From: Candidatus Paracaedimonas acanthamoebae
Lineage (GTDB): Bacteria; Pseudomonadota; Alphaproteobacteria; Caedimonadales; Caedimonadaceae
Length of the DNA stretch: 64,000 nucleotides
Assembly (NCBI GenBank): GCA_017307065.1
Contig: JAFKGL010000012.1
Coordinates: 88,852-152,851, forward strand
Reading direction: 5' to 3'
Shown here: positions 1 through 9,853 of the stretch, piece by piece
How positions within the stretch are numbered: position 1 is the first letter of the stretch
Layout: each line of letters starts with the position of its first letter
The notes under the pieces: generated by a model
What the model saw: the letters and a program-made list of their open reading frames with translations, nothing else
What the model was told of the DNA's origin: nothing
Database searches by the model: none
Translations under genes and position numbers: made by a program

Positions 1-1133
1 GCGATTTCGCAATTCCTGCGCAGCGTTCTTTTATGATGACAGCAATTATTTTAGTGGCAGTGATAACCGACCGAACGGCAATAACTTTACGGAATGTAGC
101 TCTTGCGGCAATCGTCATTCTTCTTGTTTTGCCTGAGTCCATTATCTCGCCAAGTTTTCAAATGTCATTTTCGGCAGTTATTGCCCTTGTGAGCGGTTAT
201 GAAATTCTAAAAAAGCCCTTAGAGCATTGGCGTACCACTTATCGACAATGGTGGCAAACGTTGCTCTTTTATTTATTTGGAATCACCTTTTCAACAATTC
301 TCGCGACAATAGCGACAACGCCTTATATCGTTTATACTTTTAATCGTTTTACACTTCATGCCTTGCCTGCAAACATCATCTGTATTCCCTTACTTTCATT
401 TATCATTATGCCATCTCTTGTCCTTTATTTGGTTATAAGTTCCTTTTCTTCAGCAAGTTATCTTGCTCTTTTTTTACAGAAGATTATTGGGTTTATGACT
501 GAGATCGCGCATACAATTTCATCATGGCCGGGATCGACGCTTTTAGTCCCCTCGATCCCGTCGCATATTTTGCTGATATTTACATTAAGTTTTTTATGGA
601 TTTGTTTATGGAAAACGTCGTGGAGATGGTGGGGAGGGGGTGGGATGATCATTGCTTTTATTTTAACAAGTTTCTCCCCTAAACCGGATATTTTTATGGC
701 AGGCGATAAAAACCTTATCTGTCTATTGGATGTAGAAGGAAAAGGTTGGGTTAATTCATTACAGGCAGGAAGATTTGCGCGAGAAAATTGGCTCAAAATG
801 GTTGCCCTTCAAGATGTTCAGAAATTTTCAGAAGATCTTGAAGAGCAACCTGTAGGAATTCACATCACAAGAAAAAGCTATCTTATTTCTAAAAATGGAA
901 AAACCGTTATGATCTTGAAAGATTCACAAGAGAAAGATTTTCAAGATATAAAAAGCGATCTCGAGATACGGCCTTCTGTTAAAGAAGTTACAGATTCTTC
1001 AACTCTTATCACAGGATATGAGTTAAAAATGAAAGGGGGACATCTCATTTGGATGACGAAGAGTGGCGTGAAAGTTCGTACTGTAAGCGATGATGTTGGA
1101 ACTCGCCCCTGGAGCCTTAAAATTAAAGAATAG
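1..1133 (+). CDS. comEC: ComEC/Rec2 family DNA-uptake channel protein, C-terminal part (5' end outside window)
   Basis: The reading frame is open from the left edge (codons from base 3), so the 5' part of the gene lies outside the window. The visible portion of about 376 codons starts in a polytopic membrane region with roughly six to eight hydrophobic helices. An early PAQRSFMM segment resembles the conserved Competence-domain motif. A soluble tail of about 140 residues follows, with a GRFARENWL segment like that of alphaproteobacterial ComEC proteins. There is no complete metallo-beta-lactamase domain, which is usual for the alphaproteobacterial form. The family forms the inner-membrane channel for single-stranded DNA in natural transformation. 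It converges on rbfA with only 2 bp between the stop codons. The family call is firm; whether the protein still works in transformation is unknown. Confidence 0.85.
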   Translation, partial: DFAIPAQRSFMMTAIILVAVITDRTAITLRNVALAAIVILLVLPESIISPSFQMSFSAVIALVSGYEILKKPLEHWRTTYRQWWQTLLFYLFGITFSTILATIATTPYIVYTFNRFTLHALPANIICIPLLSFIIMPSLVLYLVISSFSSASYLALFLQKIIGFMTEIAHTISSWPGSTLLVPSIPSHILLIFTLSFLWICLWKTSWRWWGGGGMIIAFILTSFSPKPDIFMAGDKNLICLLDVEGKGWVNSLQAGRFARENWLKMVALQDVQKFSEDLEEQPVGIHITRKSYLISKNGKTVMILKDSQEKDFQDIKSDLEIRPSVKEVTDSSTLITGYELKMKGGHLIWMTKSGVKVRTVSDDVGTRPWSLKIKE

Positions 1134-1135
1134 AC

Positions 1136-1534
1136 TTATTTCTTCTTCAAATCTTGGGCAACATGTTCTGAATGAAGAAGGGTTGCGATTTTCGCCGCTT
1201 CTTCAAAAGAAGTATCTGCCCTGAATTGAAGCTGAGGGGTGTATTTTATTGTAAGGGTCCGCCCTAAAGCGTTTCGTAGAGGACGACTTTCTTCATTTAA
1301 AACCTTTACAATAGCTTCCATATTCTTGCCACCTAAGGTGGTTATAAACACTTTGGCATGCTTAAGGTCGGGACTAATGCGAACTTCTGTTACAATAACG
1401 CTTGCGCCCTCTAGAAGAGGGTGAGAATAATCACCGCGGCTTAAAATTTTTGAGAGGATATGGCGAATTTCTTCGCCAACCCGAAGTTGTCGTTGCGTGG
1501 GGCCTTGAGCAGAAGATTTACGTAAGTTTGTCAT
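1136..1534 (-). CDS. rbfA: 30S ribosome-binding factor A
   Basis: RbfA is a small KH-fold protein that binds 16S rRNA and helps late maturation of the 30S subunit, especially in the cold. The 132-residue product has the family pattern: an N-terminal VGEEIRHILSKIL helix, the VTEVRISPDLKHAKVFI strand region and a C-terminal RADTSFEEAAKI segment. I chose ATG at 1534; a TTG one codon upstream is also in frame, and neither has a clear Shine-Dalgarno sequence. It is the last gene of the rimP-nusA-infB-rbfA operon, 17 bp downstream of infB, so translation is probably coupled. The usual downstream neighbour truB is not here; comEC converges instead. Confidence 0.93.
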   Translation of the reverse strand: MTNLRKSSAQGPTQRQLRVGEEIRHILSKILSRGDYSHPLLEGASVIVTEVRISPDLKHAKVFITTLGGKNMEAIVKVLNEESRPLRNALGRTLTIKYTPQLQFRADTSFEEAAKIATLLHSEHVAQDLKKK

Positions 1535-1551
1535 CAAGTAAGACTTTAATT

Positions 1552-4050
1552 TTAAGCAAGTACTCTTGCAATTGATTCAACTTCGAAACATTCGATGACA
1601 TCGCCTTCGCGAATATCTTGATAGTTTTCAAAAGCCATACCACATTCAAAGCCTTGTTTAACTTCTTTAACTTCGTCTTTCAAGCGCTTCAATGTCTTGA
1701 GGCTACCTTCATGGATAACCACGTTATCCCGAAGCAATCTGACTTTAGCGCCTCGTTTAACGGTTCCTTCAGTGATATAACAACCTGCAATCTTTCCGGC
1801 TTTAGTAATATTGAAGACTTGGCGTATTTCAGCATTCCCCAAGAAGTTCTCTTTAAGCGTTGGTGAAAGTAGTCCTCCAAGAATCGCTTTCACATCATCA
1901 ATCACATCATATATGATGGAATAATAACGTAGTTCGACACCATCTCTATGAGCAAGTTCGCGTGCTTGTTGGTTAGCCCGAACATTGAATCCGATGACAA
2001 ATCCTCCAGAGGCTCTGGCTAAAGTCACATCACTTTCACTGATTCCTCCGACGCCAGAATATAAGACGCGGACTGAAACTTCACTCGTTGCAAGTTTATG
2101 GATACTTCCTAAAATAGCTTCAAGTGAGCCTTGAACATCCGATTTAATGACAACAGCAAGTTCTTTCATCGATCCTTGTGCTGCTGCATTTTGAATCAGT
2201 TGATCCATCGTTGTTTTTCTTAAAGCGGCTGCTTGGTGAGCTTTTAAGGCTTGAGAGCGTGTATCAACAATTTCACGTGCTTTCGCTTCGCTCTCAACAA
2301 CAATAAATAAGTCTCCTGCGCCAGGAGCACCATTAAAGCCTATCACTTCGACAGGTTGAGAAGGTGAGGCTTGCTTTAGATTATTTCCACGATCGTCTAC
2401 AAGAGCACGAACACGGCCCCATTCAGTTCCTGCCACAAAGATGTCACTAACTTTAAGCGTGCCGCGTTGAATAAGAACAGTTGCAACGGCACCTCGTCCT
2501 TTTTCAAGTTTTGCTTCAATGACCGCTCCTAAGGCATCGCGATGAGGATTCGCTTTTAAATTTAGAACCTCAGCTTGGAGAAGAATGGCCTCTTCCAGTT
2601 TATCAATATTAAGGCCTGTTTTTGCAGAGACTTCAATCGCAATAATATCGCCTCCCATTTCTTCAAGAACAATTTCATGTTGAAGAAGGGCTGTTCTGAC
2701 GCGATTTGCATCGGCATCAGGTTTATCAATCTTGTTGATAGCGACAATAATGGGAACATTAGCAGCACGTGCGTGGTGAATGGCTTCAACAGTTTGCGCC
2801 ATGATACCATCATCGGCGGCGACAACTAAAATAACAATATCTGTTACATTTGCTCCGCGAGCACGCATTTCAGTGAATGCAGCATGACCAGGAGTATCAA
2901 TAAAGGTGATTTTCTTACCTGAAGGCATTGTTACTTGGTACGCCCCAATATGTTGAGTAATACCGCCAGCTTCATGAGCTGCAACATCGGTCTTGCGGAT
3001 AGCATCTAACAGAGAAGTTTTTCCATGGTCAACATGCCCCATGACAGTAACAACAGGAGCCCTTATAACCATTGTTGAAGGGTCTTCTTCTTGTGCCATA
3101 AGAATATTGCCAATATCTTCCGTTGTCGTTCTCTTACATATATGACCAAATTCTGTGACGACGATTTCAGCTGTATCTGCATCAATCATTTGGTTAACGG
3201 TTGCAAGTACGCCCATACTGATAAGCTTTTTAACAACTTCAGCCGCGCGAATAGCCATACGATTCGCAAGTTCTTGGACAGAAATGGCTTCAGGAATATT
3301 GACTTCACGAACAATAAACTTTGTTTCAATAATTTCTTTGGGTTTCTTAAACTTTGGTCGACGTGAGCTACCATGGCGTCCTCGCCCAATTTCTTCATCT
3401 GCTTGGAGTGCTTCTTCAAAGCTAAGTCCGTGGAGTCTTTGCTTAAAATCGTGTCGCTTCGCTTCAGTATTTTCTGCTTTTTTTACAGCGGGTTTTGCCA
3501 CACTTTTTTTAACATTCCGATGTTCGCCTTCTTCGTCTCCTTCATCAATTTCATAAGATTTTTTGGGGCGTACAGAGGCATTTACGTTTTGCTCAGAGGT
3601 TTCTACAGGAAGGGAAGGAGGTGTCGTGGAAGGGATTTCTTCGGAAGTTTCTTCCACTTTCTGAGGTTGTCGTCTTTCTTCTTCTTGCTTTTGTTGATTT
3701 TCAATTTCAACTAGACGAAGAGCTTCCATTTCTTCTCTTAATAGGCGTTCTTTGGAAAGCTTGGCTTCCAAATCTGGAGCTGATTTTAAAGCATTTTGGA
3801 CAGCCTTAAGACGGGTTTCAAATTCTGAATTCGCTTTTTCGCCTGATTTAAGACTGTTTTCATAATGCTCTCCTTCAGAACCTCCAGCCTTTTCAACTGT
3901 ACGTTTCTTACGGACTTCCACAGCAACAGATTTTGAACGGCCATGAGAAAAACTTTGACGTATTTGGCCGCTTTCAGGAGTTTTTTTCAAAGAAAGCTTA
4001 CCCCCTAGGGTTAATGTTTTCTTTTCATTCGAATCTTTTTGTTCCGTCAT
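1552..4050 (-). CDS. infB: Translation initiation factor IF-2
   Basis: IF-2 is the GTPase that brings initiator fMet-tRNA to the 30S subunit and promotes 50S joining. The 832-residue product has a charged, low-complexity N-terminal half with an IF2_N segment near residues 20-40. The G domain has GHVDHGKT near residue 340, then DTPGH and NKID, and is followed by the two beta-barrel domains and the C-terminal tRNA-binding domain. I chose ATG at 4050 because AAAGGAAAG sits about 10 bases upstream; an in-frame start 10 codons earlier lacks a good ribosome site. It lies 49 bp downstream of nusA. The small ylxR/DUF448 gene that usually separates nusA and infB in alphaproteobacteria is absent. Confidence 0.97.
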   Translation of the reverse strand: MTEQKDSNEKKTLTLGGKLSLKKTPESGQIRQSFSHGRSKSVAVEVRKKRTVEKAGGSEGEHYENSLKSGEKANSEFETRLKAVQNALKSAPDLEAKLSKERLLREEMEALRLVEIENQQKQEEERRQPQKVEETSEEIPSTTPPSLPVETSEQNVNASVRPKKSYEIDEGDEEGEHRNVKKSVAKPAVKKAENTEAKRHDFKQRLHGLSFEEALQADEEIGRGRHGSSRRPKFKKPKEIIETKFIVREVNIPEAISVQELANRMAIRAAEVVKKLISMGVLATVNQMIDADTAEIVVTEFGHICKRTTTEDIGNILMAQEEDPSTMVIRAPVVTVMGHVDHGKTSLLDAIRKTDVAAHEAGGITQHIGAYQVTMPSGKKITFIDTPGHAAFTEMRARGANVTDIVILVVAADDGIMAQTVEAIHHARAANVPIIVAINKIDKPDADANRVRTALLQHEIVLEEMGGDIIAIEVSAKTGLNIDKLEEAILLQAEVLNLKANPHRDALGAVIEAKLEKGRGAVATVLIQRGTLKVSDIFVAGTEWGRVRALVDDRGNNLKQASPSQPVEVIGFNGAPGAGDLFIVVESEAKAREIVDTRSQALKAHQAAALRKTTMDQLIQNAAAQGSMKELAVVIKSDVQGSLEAILGSIHKLATSEVSVRVLYSGVGGISESDVTLARASGGFVIGFNVRANQQARELAHRDGVELRYYSIIYDVIDDVKAILGGLLSPTLKENFLGNAEIRQVFNITKAGKIAGCYITEGTVKRGAKVRLLRDNVVIHEGSLKTLKRLKDEVKEVKQGFECGMAFENYQDIREGDVIECFEVESIARVLA

Positions 4051-4099
4051 TACTTTTATCTTTCCTTTAAACGATTCCAAATAGCCTTAAAATTTATCT

Positions 4100-5632
4100 T
4101 TATTGACTTTTTTGGGAGTTTGTATCCGTTTTTTCAAACCAATGTTCTCGCGCTGTCATAATAAGCTTATTCGCCTCGTCTAAATCGATGTCTGAGCAAA
4201 GTTCGACGAGTTCGTCTCCAGCAAGATCAGCAAGAGCATCAAGCGTTGTAATGCCTTTTTCAGCAAGCTCGACCACAATCTTAGGAGATAAACCTTCGAG
4301 ATTTTGAAGTGTTTTTTCAACACCTAATTCTTGTGAACGTTGCTTAAATACTTTTTCTTGTTTTGTTAAGAAATTCTTTGCACGATTTTGAAGTTCTTGA
4401 GCTAAGTCTTCATCTAAACCTTCAATGCCTGAGAGTTCTCCTAAAGAAATGTAAGCAATTTCTTCAACATTATCAAAACCTTCTGTTATAAGAAGGTGAG
4501 CCAAAACATCATCCACATCAAGTGCTTCGACGAATAGCTTTAAGCGATTCTTAATTTCTTGAGAGCGGCGTTCAGATTCAACGGTTTCAGAAATAACATC
4601 AATACCAAGTCCAGTTAACTGGCTGGCGAGACGCACATTTTGGCCTCGGCGCCCAATGGCGAGACTGAGTTGATCATCTGGAACAACAACTTCCACACGA
4701 TTGCTGGCTTCATCAAGCACAACCTTGCTTGCTTCTGCGGGGATCAGAGAATTAACAACAAAAACGACAGGATTTGAAGACCATGGAATAATATCAATTT
4801 TTTCCCCTTGGAGTTCATTGATCACTGTTGTGACGCGACTGCCGCGTAATCCAACGCAAGCTCCAACGGGATCAAGGCTTTTGTCCGCACTATAGACGGC
4901 AAGCTTAGCGCGAGAACCAGGATCGCGTGCAACAGCTTTTACTTCAATAACGCCTTCATAGATCTCAGGAACTTCTTGAGTGAAGAGTTTTGTCATAAAA
5001 CCAGGATGGGACCGTGAGAGGAAAACTTGAGGGCCGCGTGGTTCTTGGCGAACATCCATAATATAGGCCCGAATTCGATCTCCAGGGCGGAAATTTTCCC
5101 GTGGGATTAATTGGTCTCTTGCTAAGAGGGCTTCACTTTGTCCTAATTCAACAATCACATTGCCAAATTCAACACGCTTGACTTGACCATTAATAATTTC
5201 ACCTGCACGATTTTTATATTCTTCGTATTGGCGTTGTCTTTCAGCATCACGAACACGTTGAAAAATGACCTGTTTTGCAGTTTGAGCAGCAACACGACCA
5301 AAATCAATTGGTGGAAGATATGTCTTTATAAAGGATCCTAGTTCCAGGGTAGGGTCTAGTTTTTTTGCTTCTTTAAGGGAGATTTGAGTGACTTCATTCT
5401 CAATGTCTTCGACGACTTCGCGGCAAGCAAAAACAGTAATTTCACCACTTTTTCGATCAATTTCAGCCCGAATATCTCTTTCATGACCATATTTTGCGCG
5501 TGCTGCTTTTTGAATTGCCATTTCCATGGCTTCAAGGACTTCATCTTTTTGAATACCTTTTTCACGAGCAACAGCTTCTGCAACGCTTAAAAGTTCTGTT
5601 CGAATTATGCCGGTTGAAGTTATTGATGTCAT
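4100..5632 (-). CDS. nusA: Transcription termination/antitermination factor NusA
   Basis: NusA binds RNA polymerase and nascent RNA and controls pausing, intrinsic termination and antitermination. The 510-residue product has the N-terminal polymerase-binding domain (VAREKGIQKDEVLEAME at the start), an S1 domain around residues 140-200, and two KH domains around 235-350, including VGACVGLRGSRV and SLAIGRRGQNVRLA. Two acidic helix-hairpin-helix repeats follow at about 370-500, the C-terminal extension seen in many proteobacteria. It is the second gene of the operon, 43 bp after rimP. NusA may act on the hairpin in the rimP leader, but that is inference. Confidence 0.97.
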   Translation of the reverse strand: MTSITSTGIIRTELLSVAEAVAREKGIQKDEVLEAMEMAIQKAARAKYGHERDIRAEIDRKSGEITVFACREVVEDIENEVTQISLKEAKKLDPTLELGSFIKTYLPPIDFGRVAAQTAKQVIFQRVRDAERQRQYEEYKNRAGEIINGQVKRVEFGNVIVELGQSEALLARDQLIPRENFRPGDRIRAYIMDVRQEPRGPQVFLSRSHPGFMTKLFTQEVPEIYEGVIEVKAVARDPGSRAKLAVYSADKSLDPVGACVGLRGSRVTTVINELQGEKIDIIPWSSNPVVFVVNSLIPAEASKVVLDEASNRVEVVVPDDQLSLAIGRRGQNVRLASQLTGLGIDVISETVESERRSQEIKNRLKLFVEALDVDDVLAHLLITEGFDNVEEIAYISLGELSGIEGLDEDLAQELQNRAKNFLTKQEKVFKQRSQELGVEKTLQNLEGLSPKIVVELAEKGITTLDALADLAGDELVELCSDIDLDEANKLIMTAREHWFEKTDTNSQKSQ

Positions 5633-5675
5633 CGTTATCGCCTTATTTTCCTAAACTTATTTCTATCGTTAAAAA

Positions 5676-6137
5676 TTAAAATTGAGGGACCAATTTTGCT
5701 TTAAGAATATTGCTATAAGCAATTTCAACAATTGCTTCACTATCTTCTGATTTCAAGAAAACCATTTCTGCTTTGATTTCAGTTAAAGTTCCCTTGAAAC
5801 GTTTACGCCCCTCATGAGGTACCACGGTTTCAAGTTTGATCTCTGAGCCTTGGAAGCGGATATAATCTTGTAAACTGACAAGAGGGCGATCAAGGCCAGG
5901 AGAGGTGACTTCAAGTTGGTAAGCGCTTGCAATTGGATCTTCAACATCCAAAAGAGCAGAAGTCTGCCGACTTGCTTTCACACAATCATCAATGGACAAA
6001 GCGCTTAAATCGCTTTTTTCAATCATCACTTGAAGTGTTGGACGAACTTGTCCTGAAAATTTCACTCGAACAATGTGATATCCTAAACTATTTAGGGTTG
6101 GTTCAATAATGTCTTTAATCTTATTTGTCAGTTCCAT
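5676..6137 (-). CDS. rimP: Ribosome maturation factor RimP
   Basis: RimP helps 30S assembly, near the S12 binding region. The product of about 153 residues has the two expected domains: an N-terminal alpha/beta domain and a C-terminal SH3-like barrel joined by a YQLEVTSPGLDRPL segment, the family signature. I chose ATG at 6137 (MELTNK). A TTG at 6152 would add five residues but lies at the base of a terminator-like hairpin and has no ribosome site. It is the first gene of the rimP-nusA-infB-rbfA operon. The hairpin 14 bp upstream suggests that entry of polymerase into the operon is attenuated or insulated. Confidence 0.9.
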   Translation of the reverse strand: MELTNKIKDIIEPTLNSLGYHIVRVKFSGQVRPTLQVMIEKSDLSALSIDDCVKASRQTSALLDVEDPIASAYQLEVTSPGLDRPLVSLQDYIRFQGSEIKLETVVPHEGRKRFKGTLTEIKAEMVFLKSEDSEAIVEIAYSNILKAKLVPQF

Positions 6138-6150
6138 GTAGTCTTTATCC

Positions 6151-6183
6151 AAATAAAAAGGTGGGTTTTTTTGGACCCACCTT
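6151..6183 (-). terminator. Terminator-like hairpin in the rimP leader
   Basis: On the minus strand an AAGGTGGGT/ACCCACCTT stem (6158-6166 with 6175-6183) with an 8-base loop is followed by TTTTTATTT, the form of a rho-independent terminator. It ends only about 14 bases before the rimP start. No gene lies upstream on this strand for about 1 kb, so it may be a leader attenuator of the nusA operon rather than the end of another gene. The structure is seen in the sequence; its role is inferred. Confidence 0.55.
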
Positions 6184-6385
6184 CATTATTTAATGTCGAT
6201 ATTTAAACGAAATATAGAGAATTTTTTAGGAAATGACAATAGTTTTTTCAAGATGCATATTTTGGCATTCTTTATCGTTATTCATTTTTATTTTGAAGAT
6301 GCTTCCTCAATTTTTTCTATGATTCTTGATTGCGATATGGGAAGAAATTTTATTGATATTTAGGGGCATCACCTGGTTACCTGAG

Positions 6386-6408
6386 ATCCTTAGCGCAAGG
6401 CTGAGGAT
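6386..6408. repeat. Small GC-richer palindromic element
   Basis: ATCCTTAGC and GCTGAGGAT form a 9-bp stem with one G-T wobble around a 5-base GCAAG loop. It stands out from the AT-rich surroundings. It resembles the dispersed palindromes found between genes in many alphaproteobacteria, but only one copy was noticed in this window, so its status as a repeat is unproven. Confidence 0.35.
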
Positions 6409-6974
6409 GACAAGCAAGAAGTTTTTCTCTTTTTTCACTAGGCAAAAAAAGAGGTATTCACCCAAAAAGGGCGTCAAAAAAATTATTATCTTTATTAGAT
6501 GGCTGCAGAAATTAAGCGAAAGGATCATGAAGATTGATCAAGTCTTCATGAGATAAAAAATTATTCCTGCCCATCTAATTATCAGAGTACCACAATTCGT
6601 TTCAAATATCAAGTTATTATTAAAGTTAAAAGTGTTTTTATTCAAAAACTTATGCTTGTAATTTGAAGAATTTAAGCCTCGAAAATAAAGTAAACTAATT
6701 TTACAAAGGATTGACAATAAGAGCAAACTAAGCATCGCTCATAGCGCAATCCTATGGAATCAATGTTGAGAGAATAAAAGAGCTGAAGAAAGATCTTATG
6801 AACCTCAAAAATTATTTTTCCTCTAATACGGATGAAAACTCAGAAACTATCGTGAATTTTCAAAAGGAATCTTAATCATCCTTCAATACTTTGGTGTGTA
6901 ATTAAGGTATCATGTCTCTTTTCTCTAAATAAATGGCTTCTACATAATAACTTGATAGATGTTTCATTTTTTTC

Positions 6975-7003
6975 TTGTGCTAAAGCGGTATCTATGTTAC
7001 GAT
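6975..7003 (+). promoter_or_regulatory. Possible promoter of the lipoprotein gene
   Basis: TTGTGC and TACGAT are spaced by 17 bp, about 130 bp before the start codon at 7130. The -35 match is weak (3 of 6). Confidence 0.3.
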
Positions 7004-7129
7004 ATAAAGAATAGGAATTTGGTCGGTTCATTTATTTTTTAAGTAGAAAAAAATGAGAAAACCTGGCAAAAAGCTTATGTCTTATTATGAGGCAGGGCCT
7101 GGCAGGTTCCATAAACATATGAGGTTATT

Positions 7130-7792
7130 ATGATTGATTTAAGTAAAAATTCATCTATGTTCCGTTCTACGGCTTATTTGATGGTGGTGTGCTCGACAGC
7201 TGCAATGCTTTCTGGATGCGCCCGCGAAATTTCATCGAATGTTTACTCTGAGAGGCACGTCGGAGAGGCCTCTAGAACTTTCCGAGGAATCGTTGTCAGT
7301 GTCCGTGAAGTTGAGGTAACAAATGCCGAAAAACTTCAAGAAAATGGAACAGGTATAGCCACAGGCGCTCTTGCTGGAGGGGTTGTAGGTCATCAGTTTG
7401 GAGCCGGTGGTGGAAATGTAGCGGCAACAGCTGCAGGCGCTATCTTAGGTGCTGTTGCGGGTGCTTATGCAGAAAAATCTCTCAGCTCTCAAAATGCTTT
7501 TGAATATATCGTTGAGCTTAGTAATGGCGAAATGAGGACAGTCGTGCAAGGGAAGGATACCCAGTATGCTCCAGGCCAACGAATTCTTTTAATCGTAGGT
7601 CAATCAGGGCGTTCACGTATTATTCCTGATAATACACCAGCTCCACAATATGCACCGGTTGCTCATTATCCTCAGCCCGCGCCGCATTACAATGCGGCCC
7701 CTCAACATCGTAATGTGGCTCCGCAGTCTCCTCAAGGCGGATATTCTAACGAGCCCGTAAGACCTAATCCAAATCTAATTCACGGATATTAG
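7130..7792 (+). CDS. Outer-membrane lipoprotein with glycine-zipper domain (17-kDa surface antigen/SlyB-like)
   Basis: The 220-residue product begins with a lipoprotein signal peptide, hydrophobic around residues 15-27, and a lipobox LSGC with the lipidated Cys at 30. A glycine-zipper segment rich in GA repeats follows at about 80-120 (GIATGALAGGVVGHQFGAG). This is the mark of the Rickettsia 17-kDa surface antigen, SlyB and Pcp families, which are anchored in the outer membrane. The C-terminal 50 residues are rich in Pro, Gln, His and Tyr and low in complexity, unlike the core family. The start has AGG a few bases upstream. It stands alone, with typA downstream after two hairpins. The family is clear; the molecular role is not known. 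Confidence 0.85.
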   Translation: MIDLSKNSSMFRSTAYLMVVCSTAAMLSGCAREISSNVYSERHVGEASRTFRGIVVSVREVEVTNAEKLQENGTGIATGALAGGVVGHQFGAGGGNVAATAAGAILGAVAGAYAEKSLSSQNAFEYIVELSNGEMRTVVQGKDTQYAPGQRILLIVGQSGRSRIIPDNTPAPQYAPVAHYPQPAPHYNAAPQHRNVAPQSPQGGYSNEPVRPNPNLIHGY

Positions 7793-7805
7793 GACAAATT
7801 TAATT

Positions 7806-7876
7806 TTTCCTCCTGATTTTCTCAAGGAAGGTCAGGAGGAAAGATAAAACCTCTTTAAAATGAGTTTATAGAGGTT
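7806..7876. other. Two consecutive hairpins before typA
   Basis: An 11-bp perfect stem TTTCCTCCTGA/TCAGGAGGAAA (7806-7816 with 7832-7842) is followed by a smaller one, AACCTCT/AGAGGTT (7848-7854 with 7870-7876). Neither has a long T-run, so they may end the lipoprotein mRNA or protect its 3' end, or fold in the typA leader. Confidence 0.45.
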
Positions 7877-7907
7877 ATGCTTAGCTTTTAACAATTTTAG
7901 GTAAACA

Positions 7908-9734
7908 ATGATTCCACTTCGTAACCTTGCTATTATCGCCCACGTTGACCATGGGAAAACCACACTTGTTGACAGTTTGTTTCGTCAAAGTGGTATTTTT
8001 CGAGAGAACCAAAACGTAGCAGAACGGGCGATGGACTCAAATGATCTTGAGCGTGAGCGAGGGATTACAATTCTTGCAAAATGTACGTCGATTGTTTGGA
8101 ATGATGTTCGCTTAAATATTGTGGATACCCCTGGTCACGCTGATTTTGGGGGTGAGGTGGAACGAATCCTCAGCATGGTCGATGGCGTTGTTCTTTTAGT
8201 CGATGCAGCCGAGGGCCCCATGCCACAGACAAAATTCGTGGTGATGAAAGCCTTAAAGCTTGGTTTACGTCCGATTGTTGTCGTCAATAAAGCTGATCGA
8301 CCAGATGCCCGCGCTGATGAAGTTCTAAACGAAATATTTGACTTGTTTGTGACGTTAGATGCAAATGAGAAACAGCTTGATTTTCCGGTCATCTATGCGT
8401 CAGGACGTGATGGATGGGCAGCTCGTCATCTAACAGATCCTCGTGGTGATTTAACCCCCTTATTCGAAACAATTATTGACTTTATCCCTGCACCAAATGT
8501 TGATCATGAGGCGCCTTTTTCTATGTTGGTGACGACTCTAGAAGTAGATCCGTATTTGGGGCGTATTCTCACAGGACGTGTTCAGACAGGTGTTGCACGT
8601 CTTAATATGCCAGTTAAGGCGTTGAGGAACATTTCAGGAGAATCTATCGAAAATGGGCGTCTTTCAAAAATCCTTGCTTTCAGAGGATTGAAAAGAGAGC
8701 CTGTTGAAGAAGCTTTTGCAGGTGATATTATTGCTGTTGCCGGTCTTGAGCAAACAACAGTAGCGGATACCATTTGTGTTCCTGAAGTGATGAATCCTAT
8801 TCCTGCATTGCCAATTGATCCTCCAACTTTAATGATGACATTTTCTATCAACGATTCTCCTCTCGCGGGACGTGAAGGGAAAAAAGTAACTTCACGTATG
8901 ATTCGTGAACGTCTCTTAAGTGAAGCTGAGAGCAACGTCGCGATTCAGATAAAAGAAAGTGAAGATAAAGACTCTTTTGAAGTTGCAGGGCGAGGAGAGT
9001 TACAGTTAGGGATTCTTATTGAAACCATGCGCCGTGAAGGGTTTGAACTTTCAATTAGCCGACCTCGAGTCGTATACAAAGCAGATGAAACGACGGGCCA
9101 ACGTCTTGAGCCGATTGAAGAAGTCCAAATTGATGTGGATGAAGAATTTTCAGGTGTTGTCGTTGAAAAGATGGGCTTCAGAAAAGCAGAGATGAAGGAT
9201 ATGCGTCCTTCAGGCGGAGGAAAGACAAGAATTACTTTCCACGCGCCGTCACGCGGCCTTATTGGGTATCAAAGTGAATTTATGACCGACACGCGTGGGA
9301 CGGGTATTTTGAGTCGTCTTTTCCATTCGTATGCTCCTTATAAAGGGGCAATTGTTCAACACCGTAATGGCGTGCTTATTTCAGTTGGAGCTGGAAAAGC
9401 TGTGGCTTATGCGATCTTTAACCTTGAAGACCGCGGGATTTTCTTCATTAACCCTGGCGACGAAGTTTATGAAGGTATGGTCATTGGTGAGTATAATCGT
9501 CAACAGGATTTAGAAGTTAATCCGCTTAAAGCAAAGCAGCTCAGTAACGTTCGTGCAGCAGGTAAGGATGAGGCCATCCGGTTAACGCCGCCAAAAATTC
9601 TAACACTTGAACAAGCGCTTTCTTATATTGAGGATGATGAATTGGTTGAAGTAACGCCGAAATCAATCCGTTTGCGGAAGCGTTATTTAGATCCAAATGA
9701 GCGCAAAAGATTTAGTCGTAGTAAAGAAGAGTAG
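7908..9734 (+). CDS. typA: Ribosome-associated GTPase TypA/BipA
   Basis: TypA is a translational GTPase related to EF-G and LepA that acts on the 50S subunit and is needed under stress and cold. The 608-residue product has G1 AHVDHGKT at 11-18, the switch region RERGITI, DTPGH and NKAD, then EF-G-like domains II, III and V and the TypA-specific C-terminal domain. The length matches the family. The ATG at 7908 has AGG upstream and fits family N-termini ([17 protein letters not shown]). It appears monocistronic: hairpins precede it and a strong terminator follows. Confidence 0.97.
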   Translation: MIPLRNLAIIAHVDHGKTTLVDSLFRQSGIFRENQNVAERAMDSNDLERERGITILAKCTSIVWNDVRLNIVDTPGHADFGGEVERILSMVDGVVLLVDAAEGPMPQTKFVVMKALKLGLRPIVVVNKADRPDARADEVLNEIFDLFVTLDANEKQLDFPVIYASGRDGWAARHLTDPRGDLTPLFETIIDFIPAPNVDHEAPFSMLVTTLEVDPYLGRILTGRVQTGVARLNMPVKALRNISGESIENGRLSKILAFRGLKREPVEEAFAGDIIAVAGLEQTTVADTICVPEVMNPIPALPIDPPTLMMTFSINDSPLAGREGKKVTSRMIRERLLSEAESNVAIQIKESEDKDSFEVAGRGELQLGILIETMRREGFELSISRPRVVYKADETTGQRLEPIEEVQIDVDEEFSGVVVEKMGFRKAEMKDMRPSGGGKTRITFHAPSRGLIGYQSEFMTDTRGTGILSRLFHSYAPYKGAIVQHRNGVLISVGAGKAVAYAIFNLEDRGIFFINPGDEVYEGMVIGEYNRQQDLEVNPLKAKQLSNVRAAGKDEAIRLTPPKILTLEQALSYIEDDELVEVTPKSIRLRKRYLDPNERKRFSRSKEE

Positions 9735-9791
9735 GGACTTTAATCTGACTTCCTGCGGCTTTTATTTGTTAGCTCAGTTTGACGATAATAA

Positions 9792-9831
9792 AGAAGTGTA
9801 TGTAGTTAAAACTTGTACACTTCTGTTTTTT
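9792..9831 (+). terminator. Rho-independent terminator of typA
   Basis: Perfect 9-bp stem AGAAGTGTA/TACACTTCT (9792-9800 with 9816-9824) followed by G and six T. Confidence 0.85.
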
Positions 9832-9853
9832 AACTAGCTTGAATGTGGGAAGA

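Larger units (their letters stand above)
6184..7129. other. Gene-poor stretch between rimP and the 7130 lipoprotein gene
   Basis: About 950 bp without a convincing gene. Short open frames here have unlikely composition and no ribosome sites. It holds a palindromic element (6386-6408), a second hairpin with 9-bp arms TCATGAAGA/TCTTCATGA (6525-6533 with 6543-6551) around a TTGATCAA loop, and a 47-codon frame without a start codon at 6732-6875. That frame reads like an eroded helical protein (GINVERIKELKKDL) and I cannot assign it. A possible promoter for the lipoprotein gene lies near 6975-7003. I saw no tRNA or other structured RNA that I recognise. Confidence 0.6.

Noticed and set aside
458..796. 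A 112-codon frame antisense to comEC
   Set aside because: It lies wholly inside the comEC frame, which has clear membrane-protein content; typical shadow frame.
6307..6735. Short open frames on both strands between rimP and the lipoprotein gene
   Set aside because: No ribosome sites, low-complexity AT-driven composition, overlapping frames on opposite strands, and hairpins inside. Treated as non-coding.
9792..9831. Considered as a regulatory leader of uvrA (for example a LexA site)
   Set aside because: The structure is a standard terminator with a T-run right after typA; no recognisable SOS box was seen.
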